This document shows positions 1-6,124 of a DNA stretch of 15,978 nucleotides, in pieces (position 1 is the first letter of the stretch; every line of letters begins with the position of its first letter). The notes below the pieces were generated by a model. The model searched no databases, was not told the DNA's origin, and worked only from the letters and a program-made list of their open reading frames with translations. The translations under genes and the position numbers were made by a program. The stretch comes from Arenicellales bacterium (GTDB lineage: Bacteria; Pseudomonadota; Gammaproteobacteria; BMS3Bbin11), in NCBI GenBank assembly GCA_029287965.1, contig JARFQC010000233.1, forward strand, positions 1 to 15,978. The letters are read 5' to 3'.

Positions 1-1
1 T

Positions 2-1720
2 ATCTTCCGTGGTCATGACAACGTGCAGGGCGCGACAGATTTCGGTGTTCTGAGTCATACACTGCCCGGTTACTACGGTTTATCTGCCGGTGCATGGGGC
101 CACTGGTCGAAGGTCTGGGATCTGGATCCGGAGTGGGTGAAAGGCCAGTTTGACCCGGCTAGCTACGAACAGAGTAAAGGCAAAGATGTGACGGCTATGC
201 ACACCAAGGGCATACCCGTTTCGCGCTGGATAGATGGCGTGCTGGAAGACAAGGATAACATCGCCCAGAAAGACAATATCAAGGCCATGGTGTTCTGGGG
301 CCATGCACCGAACAGCCAGACGCGAGGCAAAGAGATGAAGGCCGCCTTCGAGAAGCTCGATACGCTGGTAATCATCGATCCTTATCCGACAGTCTCGGCG
401 GTTATGCATGACAGGACGGATGGCGTCTACCTGCTGCCGGCTTGCACACAGTTCGAGACCTACGGTTCGGTGACGGCTTCGAACCGCTCCCTGCAATGGC
501 GCGACAAGGTCATCGATCCATTGTTCGAATCCCTGCCGGATCACACCATCATGTACAAGATGGCCCAAAAGCTCGGCTTCGCTGACCAGCTGTGTAAAAA
601 CATCGAAGTGAAAAATGACGAACCGGTCATCGAGGATATTACCCGGGAATTCAACAGGGGCATGTGGACGATTGGTTATACCGGCCAGAGTCCTGAACGC
701 ATGAAGAAGCAACAGCAGAACTGGGGCTCCTTCGATTACACCTCGCTGAAAGCCGAGGGCGGTCCGTGTGACGGCGAATTCTTCGGCATGCCATGGCCGT
801 GTTGGGGAACAGCCGAGATGGGGCATCCCGGAACACCAAACCTCTACGATGGCAGTTCGCCGGTAGCCGAGGGTGGCCTGACATTCCGGGCACGTTTCGG
901 TGTCGAGCGTGACGGCGTCAACCTGCTTGCAGAAGGGTTTCACTCCAAGGGCTCTGAGATCAAGGACGGCTATCCCGAGTTCACCGACAAGCTGCTGAAG
1001 AAACTGGGCTGGTGGGATGACCTGAGCGATGAAGAAAAAACCGCGGCAGAGGGCAAGAACTGGAAGACCGACCTGTCAGGAGGTATACAGCGCGTTGCTA
1101 TCAAGCGCGGTTGTGCGCCGTTCGGTAACGCCAAGGCGCGGACAGTGGTATGGACCTTCCCGGATCCCGTGCCTATACATCGCGAGCCGCTGTATACCTC
1201 GCGGCGTGACCTGGTTGAGAAGTATCCGACCTATGAGGACCGCAAGTCCTTCTATCGCCTACCGACCCGCTATGGCTCGGTCCAGGCGAAGGACTACACG
1301 GCCGATTACCCGATCATCCTCACCTCTGGACGCCTGGTCGAATACGAGGGCGGTGGCGACGAGACTAGGTCGAATCCCTGGCTGGCCGAACTACAGCAGG
1401 ACATGTTCGTCGAGATACATCCCCGCGATGCCAATAACTCCGGGGTCAAGGATGGTGATGATGTCTGGGTCGAAGGCGCGGAAGGCGCAAAGGTAAAAGT
1501 TAAAGCCATGATCACCCGGAGAGTGGGAGAAGGGGTGGCCTTCATGCCTTTCCACTTTGGCGGACATTTCGAAGGCAAGGACTTGCGCAGCAAGTATCCG
1601 GAGGGGGCAGATCCAATCGTACTTGGTGAAGCGTGCAACACGGCCATGACCTACGGTTATGACTCAGTAACACAGATGCAGGAGACCAAAGCGTCCCTGT
1701 GCCGCATCAGTAAAGCTTGA
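2..1720 (+). CDS. fdhA: Formate dehydrogenase catalytic (alpha) subunit, C-terminal part
   Basis: The frame is already open at the window edge (reading IFRGHDNVQGATD), so the N-terminal part lies upstream and 572 residues are visible. This is the large molybdopterin (Mo/W bis-MGD) subunit that oxidises formate to CO2. The opening NVQGATDFG stretch, the SVTASNRSLQWR region and the C-terminal dinucleotide-binding domain (from about YPIILTSGRLVEYEGGG to the end, with MFVEIHPRDANNSGVKDGD) are typical of the respiratory formate dehydrogenase alpha family. The active-site Cys/Sec and the N-terminal [4Fe-4S] motif would be upstream and cannot be checked. The gene is followed 18 bases later by the iron-sulfur subunit and then by the cytochrome b subunit, which supports a membrane-anchored FdhABC complex. 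A DMSO-reductase-family relative with another substrate is unlikely given these partners. The symbol follows the FdhABC naming used in Shewanella and Wolinella and is inferred. Confidence 0.93.
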   Translation: MFRGHDNVQGATDFGVLSHTLPGYYGLSAGAWGHWSKVWDLDPEWVKGQFDPASYEQSKGKDVTAMHTKGIPVSRWIDGVLEDKDNIAQKDNIKAMVFWGHAPNSQTRGKEMKAAFEKLDTLVIIDPYPTVSAVMHDRTDGVYLLPACTQFETYGSVTASNRSLQWRDKVIDPLFESLPDHTIMYKMAQKLGFADQLCKNIEVKNDEPVIEDITREFNRGMWTIGYTGQSPERMKKQQQNWGSFDYTSLKAEGGPCDGEFFGMPWPCWGTAEMGHPGTPNLYDGSSPVAEGGLTFRARFGVERDGVNLLAEGFHSKGSEIKDGYPEFTDKLLKKLGWWDDLSDEEKTAAEGKNWKTDLSGGIQRVAIKRGCAPFGNAKARTVVWTFPDPVPIHREPLYTSRRDLVEKYPTYEDRKSFYRLPTRYGSVQAKDYTADYPIILTSGRLVEYEGGGDETRSNPWLAELQQDMFVEIHPRDANNSGVKDGDDVWVEGAEGAKVKVKAMITRRVGEGVAFMPFHFGGHFEGKDLRSKYPEGADPIVLGEACNTAMTYGYDSVTQMQETKASLCRISKA

Positions 1721-1738
1721 TAACAGGAGTAAAGCAAA

Positions 1739-2362
1739 ATGGCAGCTATGAAATTCTATTGTGACGCCGAGCGCTGTATCGAGTGTAACGGCTGTGTTAC
1801 GGCATGCAAAAACGAAAACGAGGTACCTTGGGGCGTTAACCGCAGGCGTGTCGTAACCATCAATGACGGAGAACCTGGTGAGCGCTCCCTGTCCGTGGCC
1901 TGTATGCACTGCTCTGATGCACCTTGCGCTGCAGTCTGCCCGGTCGATTGCTTCTATACGACAGATGACGGCATCGTCCTGCACGACAAGGATATCTGCA
2001 TCGGTTGCGGTTACTGTTTTTATGCCTGTCCATTCGGTGCACCACAGTTTCCTAAGGATGGCGCATTCGCGTCTCGTGGCAAGATGGACAAGTGCACCTT
2101 CTGTGCAGGAGGCCCTCTTGCGGATAATAGCAGTGAAGAATTCCGCAAGTATGGATCGAATCGATTTGCGGAGGGAAAGTTACCAGCCTGTGCCGAAATG
2201 TGTGCCACTAAAGCATTAATTGCCGGTGATGCTGATATGGTCTCTGATATCTATCGCAAGCGTATTGTAAATCGCGCCCAAGCAGCACTCGGTAAGGCGC
2301 AGCAATTGCGGCAAAGGAATATGGGTTCGGCTGGTGATATGAAGGGAAAAGTCACAAACTAA
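1739..2362 (+). CDS. fdhB: Formate dehydrogenase iron-sulfur (beta) subunit, four [4Fe-4S] clusters
   Basis: This 207-residue electron-transfer subunit carries electrons from the molybdenum site to the membrane cytochrome. Four ferredoxin-like cysteine groups are visible: C13/C16/C19/C23 (CIECNGCVTAC), C55/C58/C63/C67 (CMHCSDAPCAAVC) with a further C71, C87/C90/C93/C97 (CIGCGYCFYAC), and C119/C122 paired with C151/C155. This is the full four-cluster set of the FdnH/FdhB/HybA-type family. The start at 1739 is preceded by AGGAG at 1725-1729 with good spacing; an in-frame ATG three codons later is possible but has worse spacing. It lies 18 bases after the catalytic subunit and 82 bases before the cytochrome subunit, so the three are probably one operon. 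No membrane helix is apparent, so anchoring must come from the gamma subunit. Confidence 0.95.
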   Translation: MAAMKFYCDAERCIECNGCVTACKNENEVPWGVNRRRVVTINDGEPGERSLSVACMHCSDAPCAAVCPVDCFYTTDDGIVLHDKDICIGCGYCFYACPFGAPQFPKDGAFASRGKMDKCTFCAGGPLADNSSEEFRKYGSNRFAEGKLPACAEMCATKALIAGDADMVSDIYRKRIVNRAQAALGKAQQLRQRNMGSAGDMKGKVTN

Positions 2363-2444
2363 TGGTATGCATTTCACTCTACCATTTCCCGGATTTATTC
2401 AGAGTTGAATAAGATCGGCATAAATTGAGGAGGCATAGCTTTAT

Positions 2445-3521
2445 ATGCAAATAACAAGAAACTTGCCTAACCGCCGGAAATCCTATTTTCAGTGGATGCT
2501 TTTTGCTCTCATGCTGGTCTTAGTGCTGCCTGTAATTCCCTATATCTATGCGGACAATTCAGAAAGCTCGCCTGCAGTAATATCCGTGCCTAATCCTGGT
2601 TCTGATTTATGGCGAGAGGTCAGGCAGCGAGATTATCCCATTAGCAGTAGTACACAAATCTCGGGGATTAACTCCAATGTCCTAATTGATTCTGAAGGTC
2701 AGAAGTGGCGTGAGTATCGGATAGAAAAGCTGATTCCCTATGGTGCCTATATTCTCGGCGCAATGCTCGGCGTCTTCCTGGTCTATTTTCTTATCCGTGG
2801 ACGTATTCCTATCAAGGGTGGGCGTTCCGGTATCCAGATACCACGTTTCACGCAGTTTGCACGCTGGGTGCACTGGATTACTGCCATCTCATTTATGATA
2901 TTGGCTTTCACAGGGCTGGTATTAATGTATGGGAAATATGTACTGATTCCTCTGCTGGGGCCTGAAGGCATTCATATACCGGCAAATTTATCCAAGTTGT
3001 TGCATGATTTCTCCGCACCCGTCTTTATCGTAGGTCTTGTCTTCACAATATTCACATTTATGCGCGAGTCATTGATCAACTTTAAAGTGGACACAATGTG
3101 GTTTCTTCGGGCTGGAGGATATCTGGGTGGTAAACACCCCAGTGCAGAAAAAGTTAACGCGGGTCAGAAGTTGTGGTACTGGTCGCTAGTATTTGGTGGC
3201 ATTGCAATCGTTGCAAGTGGATTGGTGATGTACTTCCCCAATATTATCCAGGATAGACTGCTAATTCTTGATGCTCATATCATTCATACGATTGCCTCAA
3301 TCTTTCTGATCTCCTTCATGATAGTACACATCTACCTGGCCTCATTCGGTGTAGAAGGTGCACTCGAGTGCATGACCTCCGGTTATTGTGACGCTAATTG
3401 GGCCAAGGAGCATCATGACCTGTGGTATGAAGAAATGCAGAAGGAAGGCAAGGTTGGAACACGGTTTGAAGACCAGCAAAAATCGGAAGTATTTGGTCAA
3501 TCACAGGCTGCAGATAGTTAA
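2445..3521 (+). CDS. fdhC: Formate dehydrogenase cytochrome b (gamma) subunit
   Basis: This 358-residue integral membrane subunit binds heme b and reduces quinone with electrons from the iron-sulfur subunit. Hydrophobic segments are seen at about residues 15-36 (signal or anchor), 98-117, 141-163, 186-208, 242-265 and 278-303. Candidate heme-ligand histidines lie in RWVHWI, KLLHDFSAP, AHIIHTIAS and MIVHIYLASFG, as in the cytochrome b561/FdnI-like gamma family. Between the first two hydrophobic segments is a roughly 60-residue region (including the INSNVLIDSEGQKWREYR stretch) found in the longer FdhC-type gamma subunits and absent from short FdnI. GAGGAGG at 2427-2433 serves as ribosome binding site, with a rather long 11-base spacer. 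The DNA is visibly richer in A+T than the alpha-subunit gene, although the proteins belong to one complex. Confidence 0.92.
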   Translation: MQITRNLPNRRKSYFQWMLFALMLVLVLPVIPYIYADNSESSPAVISVPNPGSDLWREVRQRDYPISSSTQISGINSNVLIDSEGQKWREYRIEKLIPYGAYILGAMLGVFLVYFLIRGRIPIKGGRSGIQIPRFTQFARWVHWITAISFMILAFTGLVLMYGKYVLIPLLGPEGIHIPANLSKLLHDFSAPVFIVGLVFTIFTFMRESLINFKVDTMWFLRAGGYLGGKHPSAEKVNAGQKLWYWSLVFGGIAIVASGLVMYFPNIIQDRLLILDAHIIHTIASIFLISFMIVHIYLASFGVEGALECMTSGYCDANWAKEHHDLWYEEMQKEGKVGTRFEDQQKSEVFGQSQAADS

Positions 3522-3647
3522 CCTAGTAAAGGTGTATGTTTAGATTTCAACGCTCATTTAAAAGAACTAGTTCCGATGTAGTTCGGTGCGTAACTATTCA
3601 TTGTTGAACTAGTGTGGCTAGTATTTCTAGCTTTTTTTGTATTGCAG

Positions 3648-3680
3648 CGCCTTCAGTCTCACTAGGTCAGACTGAAGGCG
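3648..3680. terminator. Perfect 12-bp inverted repeat between convergent genes, probable bidirectional terminator
   Basis: CGCCTTCAGTCT (3648-3659) is exactly complementary to AGACTGAAGGCG (3669-3680), with a 9-base loop. It lies 10 bases past the stop of the minus-strand H-NS-like gene and about 125 bases past the stop of the plus-strand cytochrome gene. T-runs flank it at a distance: T8 at 3694-3701, and T7 in about 3632-3638. The stem strength and position fit transcription termination. The U-tract does not follow directly on either strand, so this is not a textbook intrinsic terminator. Confidence 0.6.
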
Positions 3681-3690
3681 AGGTACAGGG

Positions 3691-4137
3691 CTACTTTTTT
3701 TTACATTCGCTAAGAAATTTTTCCAGTCCAAGCTTCTCTGCATGTGCTTTGAGCAGTTTCGGACGGGGACCGCGTTCACTGACTTTGAAAACAGCTTTCG
3801 GGTCAGGCGGGATATTGGTGTAGTTGCCGGCTGGTATCTTTATCGTCGAGGCTTTTGCTTTGCGTGCCTTCTTACGGGTTGCCTTCTTCTTTCCGCGTTT
3901 AGGTGCTGCACCTGCTTCAGTTGTACCCGTAATTTTATCCATGACTCGAGAAACTTCACGAGTGTGAGCACGTAGAACTTCTTCGAGTGTCACGCCGGCT
4001 TTTGATGCCTGGGCTTTAAAGTCCTTGTATACCTTTTTAACGGTATCCTTAATTTGTGCTTCACGTTCCTCGATGGCTTCGAGTTTGGCAATCTGTTTGC
4101 GTAGGGCATTAATTTCTTTTTTACGTTTTTGAACCAT
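3691..4137 (-). CDS. H-NS-like nucleoid-associated protein with long basic linker
   Basis: This 148-residue protein has a charged coiled-coil-like N-terminal part (about 1-40, rich in K, E and R with heptad-like leucines), as in the oligomerisation region of H-NS/HvrA/StpA proteins. A very basic Lys/Ala linker follows at about 79-100 (KRGKKKATRKKARKAKAS). The C-terminal region resembles the H-NS DNA-binding domain, with Y106 and the ERGPRPKLLK motif (121-130) in place of the usual GRGRxPxW. The family silences A+T-rich, often foreign DNA. Here the gene itself sits in A+T-rich DNA and faces the formate dehydrogenase operon convergently. The ATG at 4137 has no clear Shine-Dalgarno sequence, only A/T upstream. 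The linker is more histone-H1-like than in classical H-NS. Function as a silencer is inferred from the family. Confidence 0.75.
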   Translation of the reverse strand: MVQKRKKEINALRKQIAKLEAIEEREAQIKDTVKKVYKDFKAQASKAGVTLEEVLRAHTREVSRVMDKITGTTEAGAAPKRGKKKATRKKARKAKASTIKIPAGNYTNIPPDPKAVFKVSERGPRPKLLKAHAEKLGLEKFLSECKKK

Positions 4138-4181
4138 AATTATTTATAAAATTAGTTAAAAGGAAATGTATTTTAATATCA

Positions 4182-4210
4182 AATTTAATTATTTAGCAAA
4201 TAATTAAATT
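4182..4210. repeat. Perfect 13-base A+T inverted repeat
   Basis: AATTTAATTATTT (4182-4194) and AAATAATTAAATT (4198-4210) are exact reverse complements separated by AGC. The repeat lies 44 bases upstream of the H-NS-like start codon. All 26 arm bases are A or T, so it may be an operator or cruciform, or a high-affinity H-NS-type site used for autoregulation. The last is inference. There is no adjacent gene end that would make it a terminator. Confidence 0.7.
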
Positions 4211-4429
4211 AAACCCGGTATATCTCTGCAGGTATAAATAAATGATTCAGTAATTATTCTATAAATTATATGCTTAACGCACTTCGCGGAAACTAGCTCT
4301 TCTTATGTGTGATGTTCTGTTTTGTCTTGCAATAGCCATAGTTAAATTGTCTTTTAACGTCTGCCCTGATATTTGATTGTTGAAATGAGCAACTGGCTGT
4401 TATCGGCCAGGTAAGGAAAACAATAAAAT

Positions 4430-4443
4430 ATGACCTAAATCAA
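4430..4443. promoter_or_regulatory. FNR/Anr-like box
   Basis: ATGAC-CTAA-ATCAA matches the FNR consensus TTGAT-N4-ATCAA at 8 of 10 defined positions, with a perfect right half-site. Its centre is about 44 bases upstream of the ATG at 4481 and 68 bases upstream of the alternative ATG at 4505. This suggests low-oxygen control of the DsrE2-like gene. A CRP-type regulator or chance occurrence in A+T-rich DNA cannot be excluded. Confidence 0.4.
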
Positions 4444-4480
4444 AGACTAATTTTTAAAATATATGAAACGATGATGCATC

Positions 4481-5116
4481 ATGCCCTGGGCAAAGGTAAA
4501 AGCCATGCAAGATGAAAAAGCAAAAGATATTCAATTACCGGGCAATGAACAGTTCAACGAATTGTTTGACCTGAGATTTGCGCAGAAAATGCAGGAGTGG
4601 GAAGGAGCAAAAACACCTTCACTGTCATTGATTGCCAGCAAGGGTACACTTGATATGGCTTATCCACCATTGATCCTGGCATCTACAGCTTCTGCCCTCG
4701 GATGGAATGTTTCGATATTTTTTACATTTTATGGATTGGAAATACTGAAAAGGCAGCTGGATCTTTCAGTATCTCCGCTCGGTAATCCAGCCATGCCAAT
4801 GGAAATGCCGATTGGCCCGGACTGGTTTCAGCATATTCGCTGGCAAGTGCCCAATATTGTCATGAGCAATGTCCCGGGATTTGAGCAGTTTGCCACCTCC
4901 ATGATGAAGAAAACGATAGATAAAAAAGGCGTGGCGAGCATCGAAGACCTGAGGTCCCTGTGTATAGAGGCGGGAGTGAATATATTCGCCTGCCAGATGA
5001 CCGTGGATTTATTCGGCTACGATCAGGAGGACTTCATACCTGAAGTCACGGAATGGGTGGGTGCAGCTTCCTATCTTGTGCAGGCACAAAAGTCGGATTT
5101 GAGTTTATTTATCTAG
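4481..5116 (+). CDS. DsrE2-like (DsrE/DsrF family) protein
   Basis: This is a 211-residue protein whose core from about residue 47 (LSLIASKGTLDMAYPPLILASTASALGW, then SIFFTFYGLEIL) matches the DsrE2/DsrE/F/H-like family. These proteins are linked to sulfur-atom transfer in sulfur oxidisers. Two conserved cysteines, C161 and C171 (in AGVNIFACQM), are the likely persulfide-carrying residues. Around 45 extra residues precede the core. The N-terminus is uncertain: ATG 4481 has no Shine-Dalgarno, whereas ATG 4505 (M9) is preceded by AAAGG. No TusA, rhodanese or dsr genes are adjacent, so the partner is unknown. An FNR-like box lies upstream. A hydrophobic stretch near residues 60-85 belongs to the fold rather than being a proven membrane helix. 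The family assignment is firm; the sulfur role is inferred. Confidence 0.85.
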   Translation: MPWAKVKAMQDEKAKDIQLPGNEQFNELFDLRFAQKMQEWEGAKTPSLSLIASKGTLDMAYPPLILASTASALGWNVSIFFTFYGLEILKRQLDLSVSPLGNPAMPMEMPIGPDWFQHIRWQVPNIVMSNVPGFEQFATSMMKKTIDKKGVASIEDLRSLCIEAGVNIFACQMTVDLFGYDQEDFIPEVTEWVGAASYLVQAQKSDLSLFI

Positions 5117-5160
5117 AATTGATTTCCAGGTAATTTAGATGCACCAGTTGAACATGCCAT

Positions 5161-5176
5161 CGAGCTGATAAGCTCG
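5161..5176 (+). terminator. Possible weak terminator hairpin after the DsrE2-like gene
   Basis: CGAGCT (5161-5166) and AGCTCG (5171-5176) pair around a GATA loop. TGC/GCA can extend the stem across a small bulge. A T-rich run follows at about 5203-5215, too far away for a classical intrinsic terminator. The remaining bases up to the tRNA promoter show nothing else that I recognise. Confidence 0.3.
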
Positions 5177-5303
5177 GCATTCAGATATCCATGGATTACC
5201 GGTTTTGTTTTTTTTGGTCCATTGTTGCGGCAACCATCATATCAATGCACATCCTGAGCTAGATTTCTGTTCCCAGGCCATCGAAACATAAGAAAAGCCT
5301 ATG

Positions 5304-5309
5304 TATAAT
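5304..5309 (+). promoter_or_regulatory. Probable -10 box of the tRNA-Leu promoter
   Basis: A perfect TATAAT lies 16 bases before the tRNA 5' end and is followed by a G/C-rich discriminator-like GCGCTTCGCA, as in stable-RNA promoters. The hexamer 17 bases upstream (TCGAAA, 5281-5286) is a poor -35 match. Confidence 0.6.
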
Positions 5310-5360
5310 TGCGCTTCGCAACCATGCCCGGGTGGCGAAATTGGTAGACGCAAGGGACTT

Positions 5361-6057
5361 AAGTAAATTGAGCACTCAGCCAGGAAACGGCTGACGTGAA
5401 TGGAGTCAAATTCGGGGAAACCTCAGCACGTCATGGTGGTGGCAATCCCGAGCTAAGCTTTTGAGCGATTCTTGCTCCTGTAGGTAGGAGTAAGTGCATG
5501 ACAGTTTGGACAGAGTAAGCGGAGGTTGTTTCTTCGATTGTCTGTATTGTCACCGTTAATATGGTCAAGTTCGAGAGGTATCGAGTTACCAAGCCAGGTA
5601 GTTTTTTGGCACATCTCACACCTGTGTTCCATTAGACCTTCTACTAGTAGCCTGTTTTTTAGCTTGTAGGATTGAATTGGGATTTCGTTGTTCAGGTATT
5701 TTGATGTGGCAATTCTTGGCGAAAGTTTCTTGCCTTTGTTCCATGCTTGGCCTGTGAAGTGAGATGTATCCAGGTTGAAGTTACTGATTGCCTTCCTGAG
5801 TACATCATAGTTACCACCATAGGGAGCGACATTTAGTTTAATAAGTGTCTGCCTCATCGATGTAGATGATTTTACAGCATCAATGAGTTCCTCCAGGGAG
5901 TACTTGTAGAGCTTCACGGCAATTGCTCATGTGAAAGTGTAGAGACTTGACGGCTCCTGCCTACGTCAGGGGTGTATACCCATGATACGGTAAAGAGAAA
6001 GTCCAGGCCACAAATGCGTTTTAAGTGAACGCAGCAGTGAAAACTGTAGCTGGTAAG
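5361..6057 (+). ncRNA. Group I intron (tRNA-Leu type, probably subgroup IC3), 697 bases
   Basis: The exon ends in U (5360) and the intron ends in G (6057), as group I splicing requires. P1 pairs exon CUU with GAG at 5370-5372, giving the U-G wobble at the splice site. P2 is TCAGCC/GGCTGA (5376-5381/5389-5394). P3 is GGAGTC/GGCTCC (5402-5407/5952-5957). P4 is TTCGGG/CCCGAG (5411-5416/5447-5452). P6a is TGAGCGATT/AATTGCTCA (5462-5470/5921-5929). P7 is GACTT/AAGTC (5944-5948/5999-6003). In the P9 region, GCGTT/AACGC (6016-6020/6028-6032) is followed by a CAGT-GAAA-ACTG hairpin (6035-6046). The blocks GGGAAACC, GGCAATCC, AGAGACTTGACGG and AAGAGAAAGTCC recall the Anabaena tRNA-Leu intron. About 450 bases inserted in the P6 loop carry an antisense HNH gene; without them the intron would be about 247 bases. 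An intact core suggests self-splicing, which is not proven. Confidence 0.95.
5453..5917 (-). CDS. HNH endonuclease, antisense inside the group I intron
   Basis: This 154-residue protein is encoded on the strand opposite to the tRNA and intron. The N-terminal part (about 7-62: SLEELIDAV, MRQTLIKLNV, GGNYDVL, LDTSHFTGQAWNKGK) is the putative DNA-recognition module common in phage and bacterial HNH proteins. The C-terminal HNH domain has zinc-type cysteines C100/C103 and C136/C139, catalytic-type D118-H119, N131 and H140 (LELDHINGDN, then NNLRLLCPNCH). All key residues are present, so it looks functional as a nuclease, presumably a homing enzyme. The start is GTG at 5917 with no clear Shine-Dalgarno, and a TGA at 5927-5929 blocks upstream extension. 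M21 is an alternative start. The last residues and the TAG stop are encoded by the intron P6a and P4-P6 joining sequence. I see no obvious promoter for it. Confidence 0.9.
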   Translation of the reverse strand: MKLYKYSLEELIDAVKSSTSMRQTLIKLNVAPYGGNYDVLRKAISNFNLDTSHFTGQAWNKGKKLSPRIATSKYLNNEIPIQSYKLKNRLLVEGLMEHRCEMCQKTTWLGNSIPLELDHINGDNTDNRRNNLRLLCPNCHALTPTYRSKNRSKA

Positions 6058-6120
6058 AAAATCCCTCGGTGGCAACACCGTGCCGGTTCGATTCCGGCCC
6101 CGGGTACCATATTAAACAAC

Positions 6121-6124
6121 GGAG
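6121..6124 (+). promoter_or_regulatory. Ribosome binding site fixing the nhaA start
   Basis: GGAG lies 7 bases before ATG 6132. It shows that nhaA starts after the tRNA, although its frame is open upstream through a GTG inside the tRNA (6069). Confidence 0.8.

Larger units (their letters stand above)
4138..4480. other. A+T-rich divergent intergenic region
   Basis: These 343 bases separate the divergent H-NS-like and DsrE2-like genes, so they should hold promoters for both. No convincing coding frame is seen. Structures found are a perfect A+T inverted repeat (4182-4210), a 7-bp hairpin CTGGCTG (4393-4399) / CGGCCAG (4404-4410) with loop TTAT and no T-run after it, and an FNR-like box (4430-4443). 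Several TATAAT-like hexamers occur by base composition alone, so no single promoter can be assigned by eye. Confidence 0.6.
5326..6109 (+). tRNA. tRNA-Leu(UAA), split by a group I intron
   Basis: Exon 1 is 5326-5360 and exon 2 is 6058-6109, giving an 87-base mature tRNA with encoded CCA. The cloverleaf is complete. The acceptor stem pairs GCCCGGG with CCCGGGT (G1-U72 wobble), and the D stem is GCG/CGC. The anticodon stem AGGGA/TCCCT encloses the loop CTTAAAA, so the anticodon is TAA. A long variable arm (CGGTG-GCAA-CACCG) is typical of leucine tRNAs. The T arm GCCGG/CCGGC has loop TTCGATT. The intron sits between U34 and A35, the position used by the tRNA-Leu introns of cyanobacteria and plastids. 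nhaA begins only 22 bases downstream, so both may share a transcript. Confidence 0.96.

Noticed and set aside
80..943. A 287-codon open frame on the minus strand
   Set aside because: It lies fully inside the formate dehydrogenase alpha gene, and its translation resembles no family I know. It is a shadow of a G+C-rich coding sequence.
3614..3975. Plus-strand open frames opposite the H-NS-like gene
   Set aside because: They are antisense to a gene with recognisable coiled-coil, basic linker and DNA-binding motif, and lack ribosome binding sites.
5476..5491. Small hairpin CTCCT/AGGAG near the HNH gene end
   Set aside because: It is inside the HNH coding sequence, short, and not followed by a T-run on either strand, so it is not called a terminator.
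5326..6109. tRNA-Leu destroyed by insertion of a mobile HNH element (pseudogene)
   Set aside because: The exons join to a perfect cloverleaf and the insert has a conserved group I core at the canonical position, so splicing is the better explanation.
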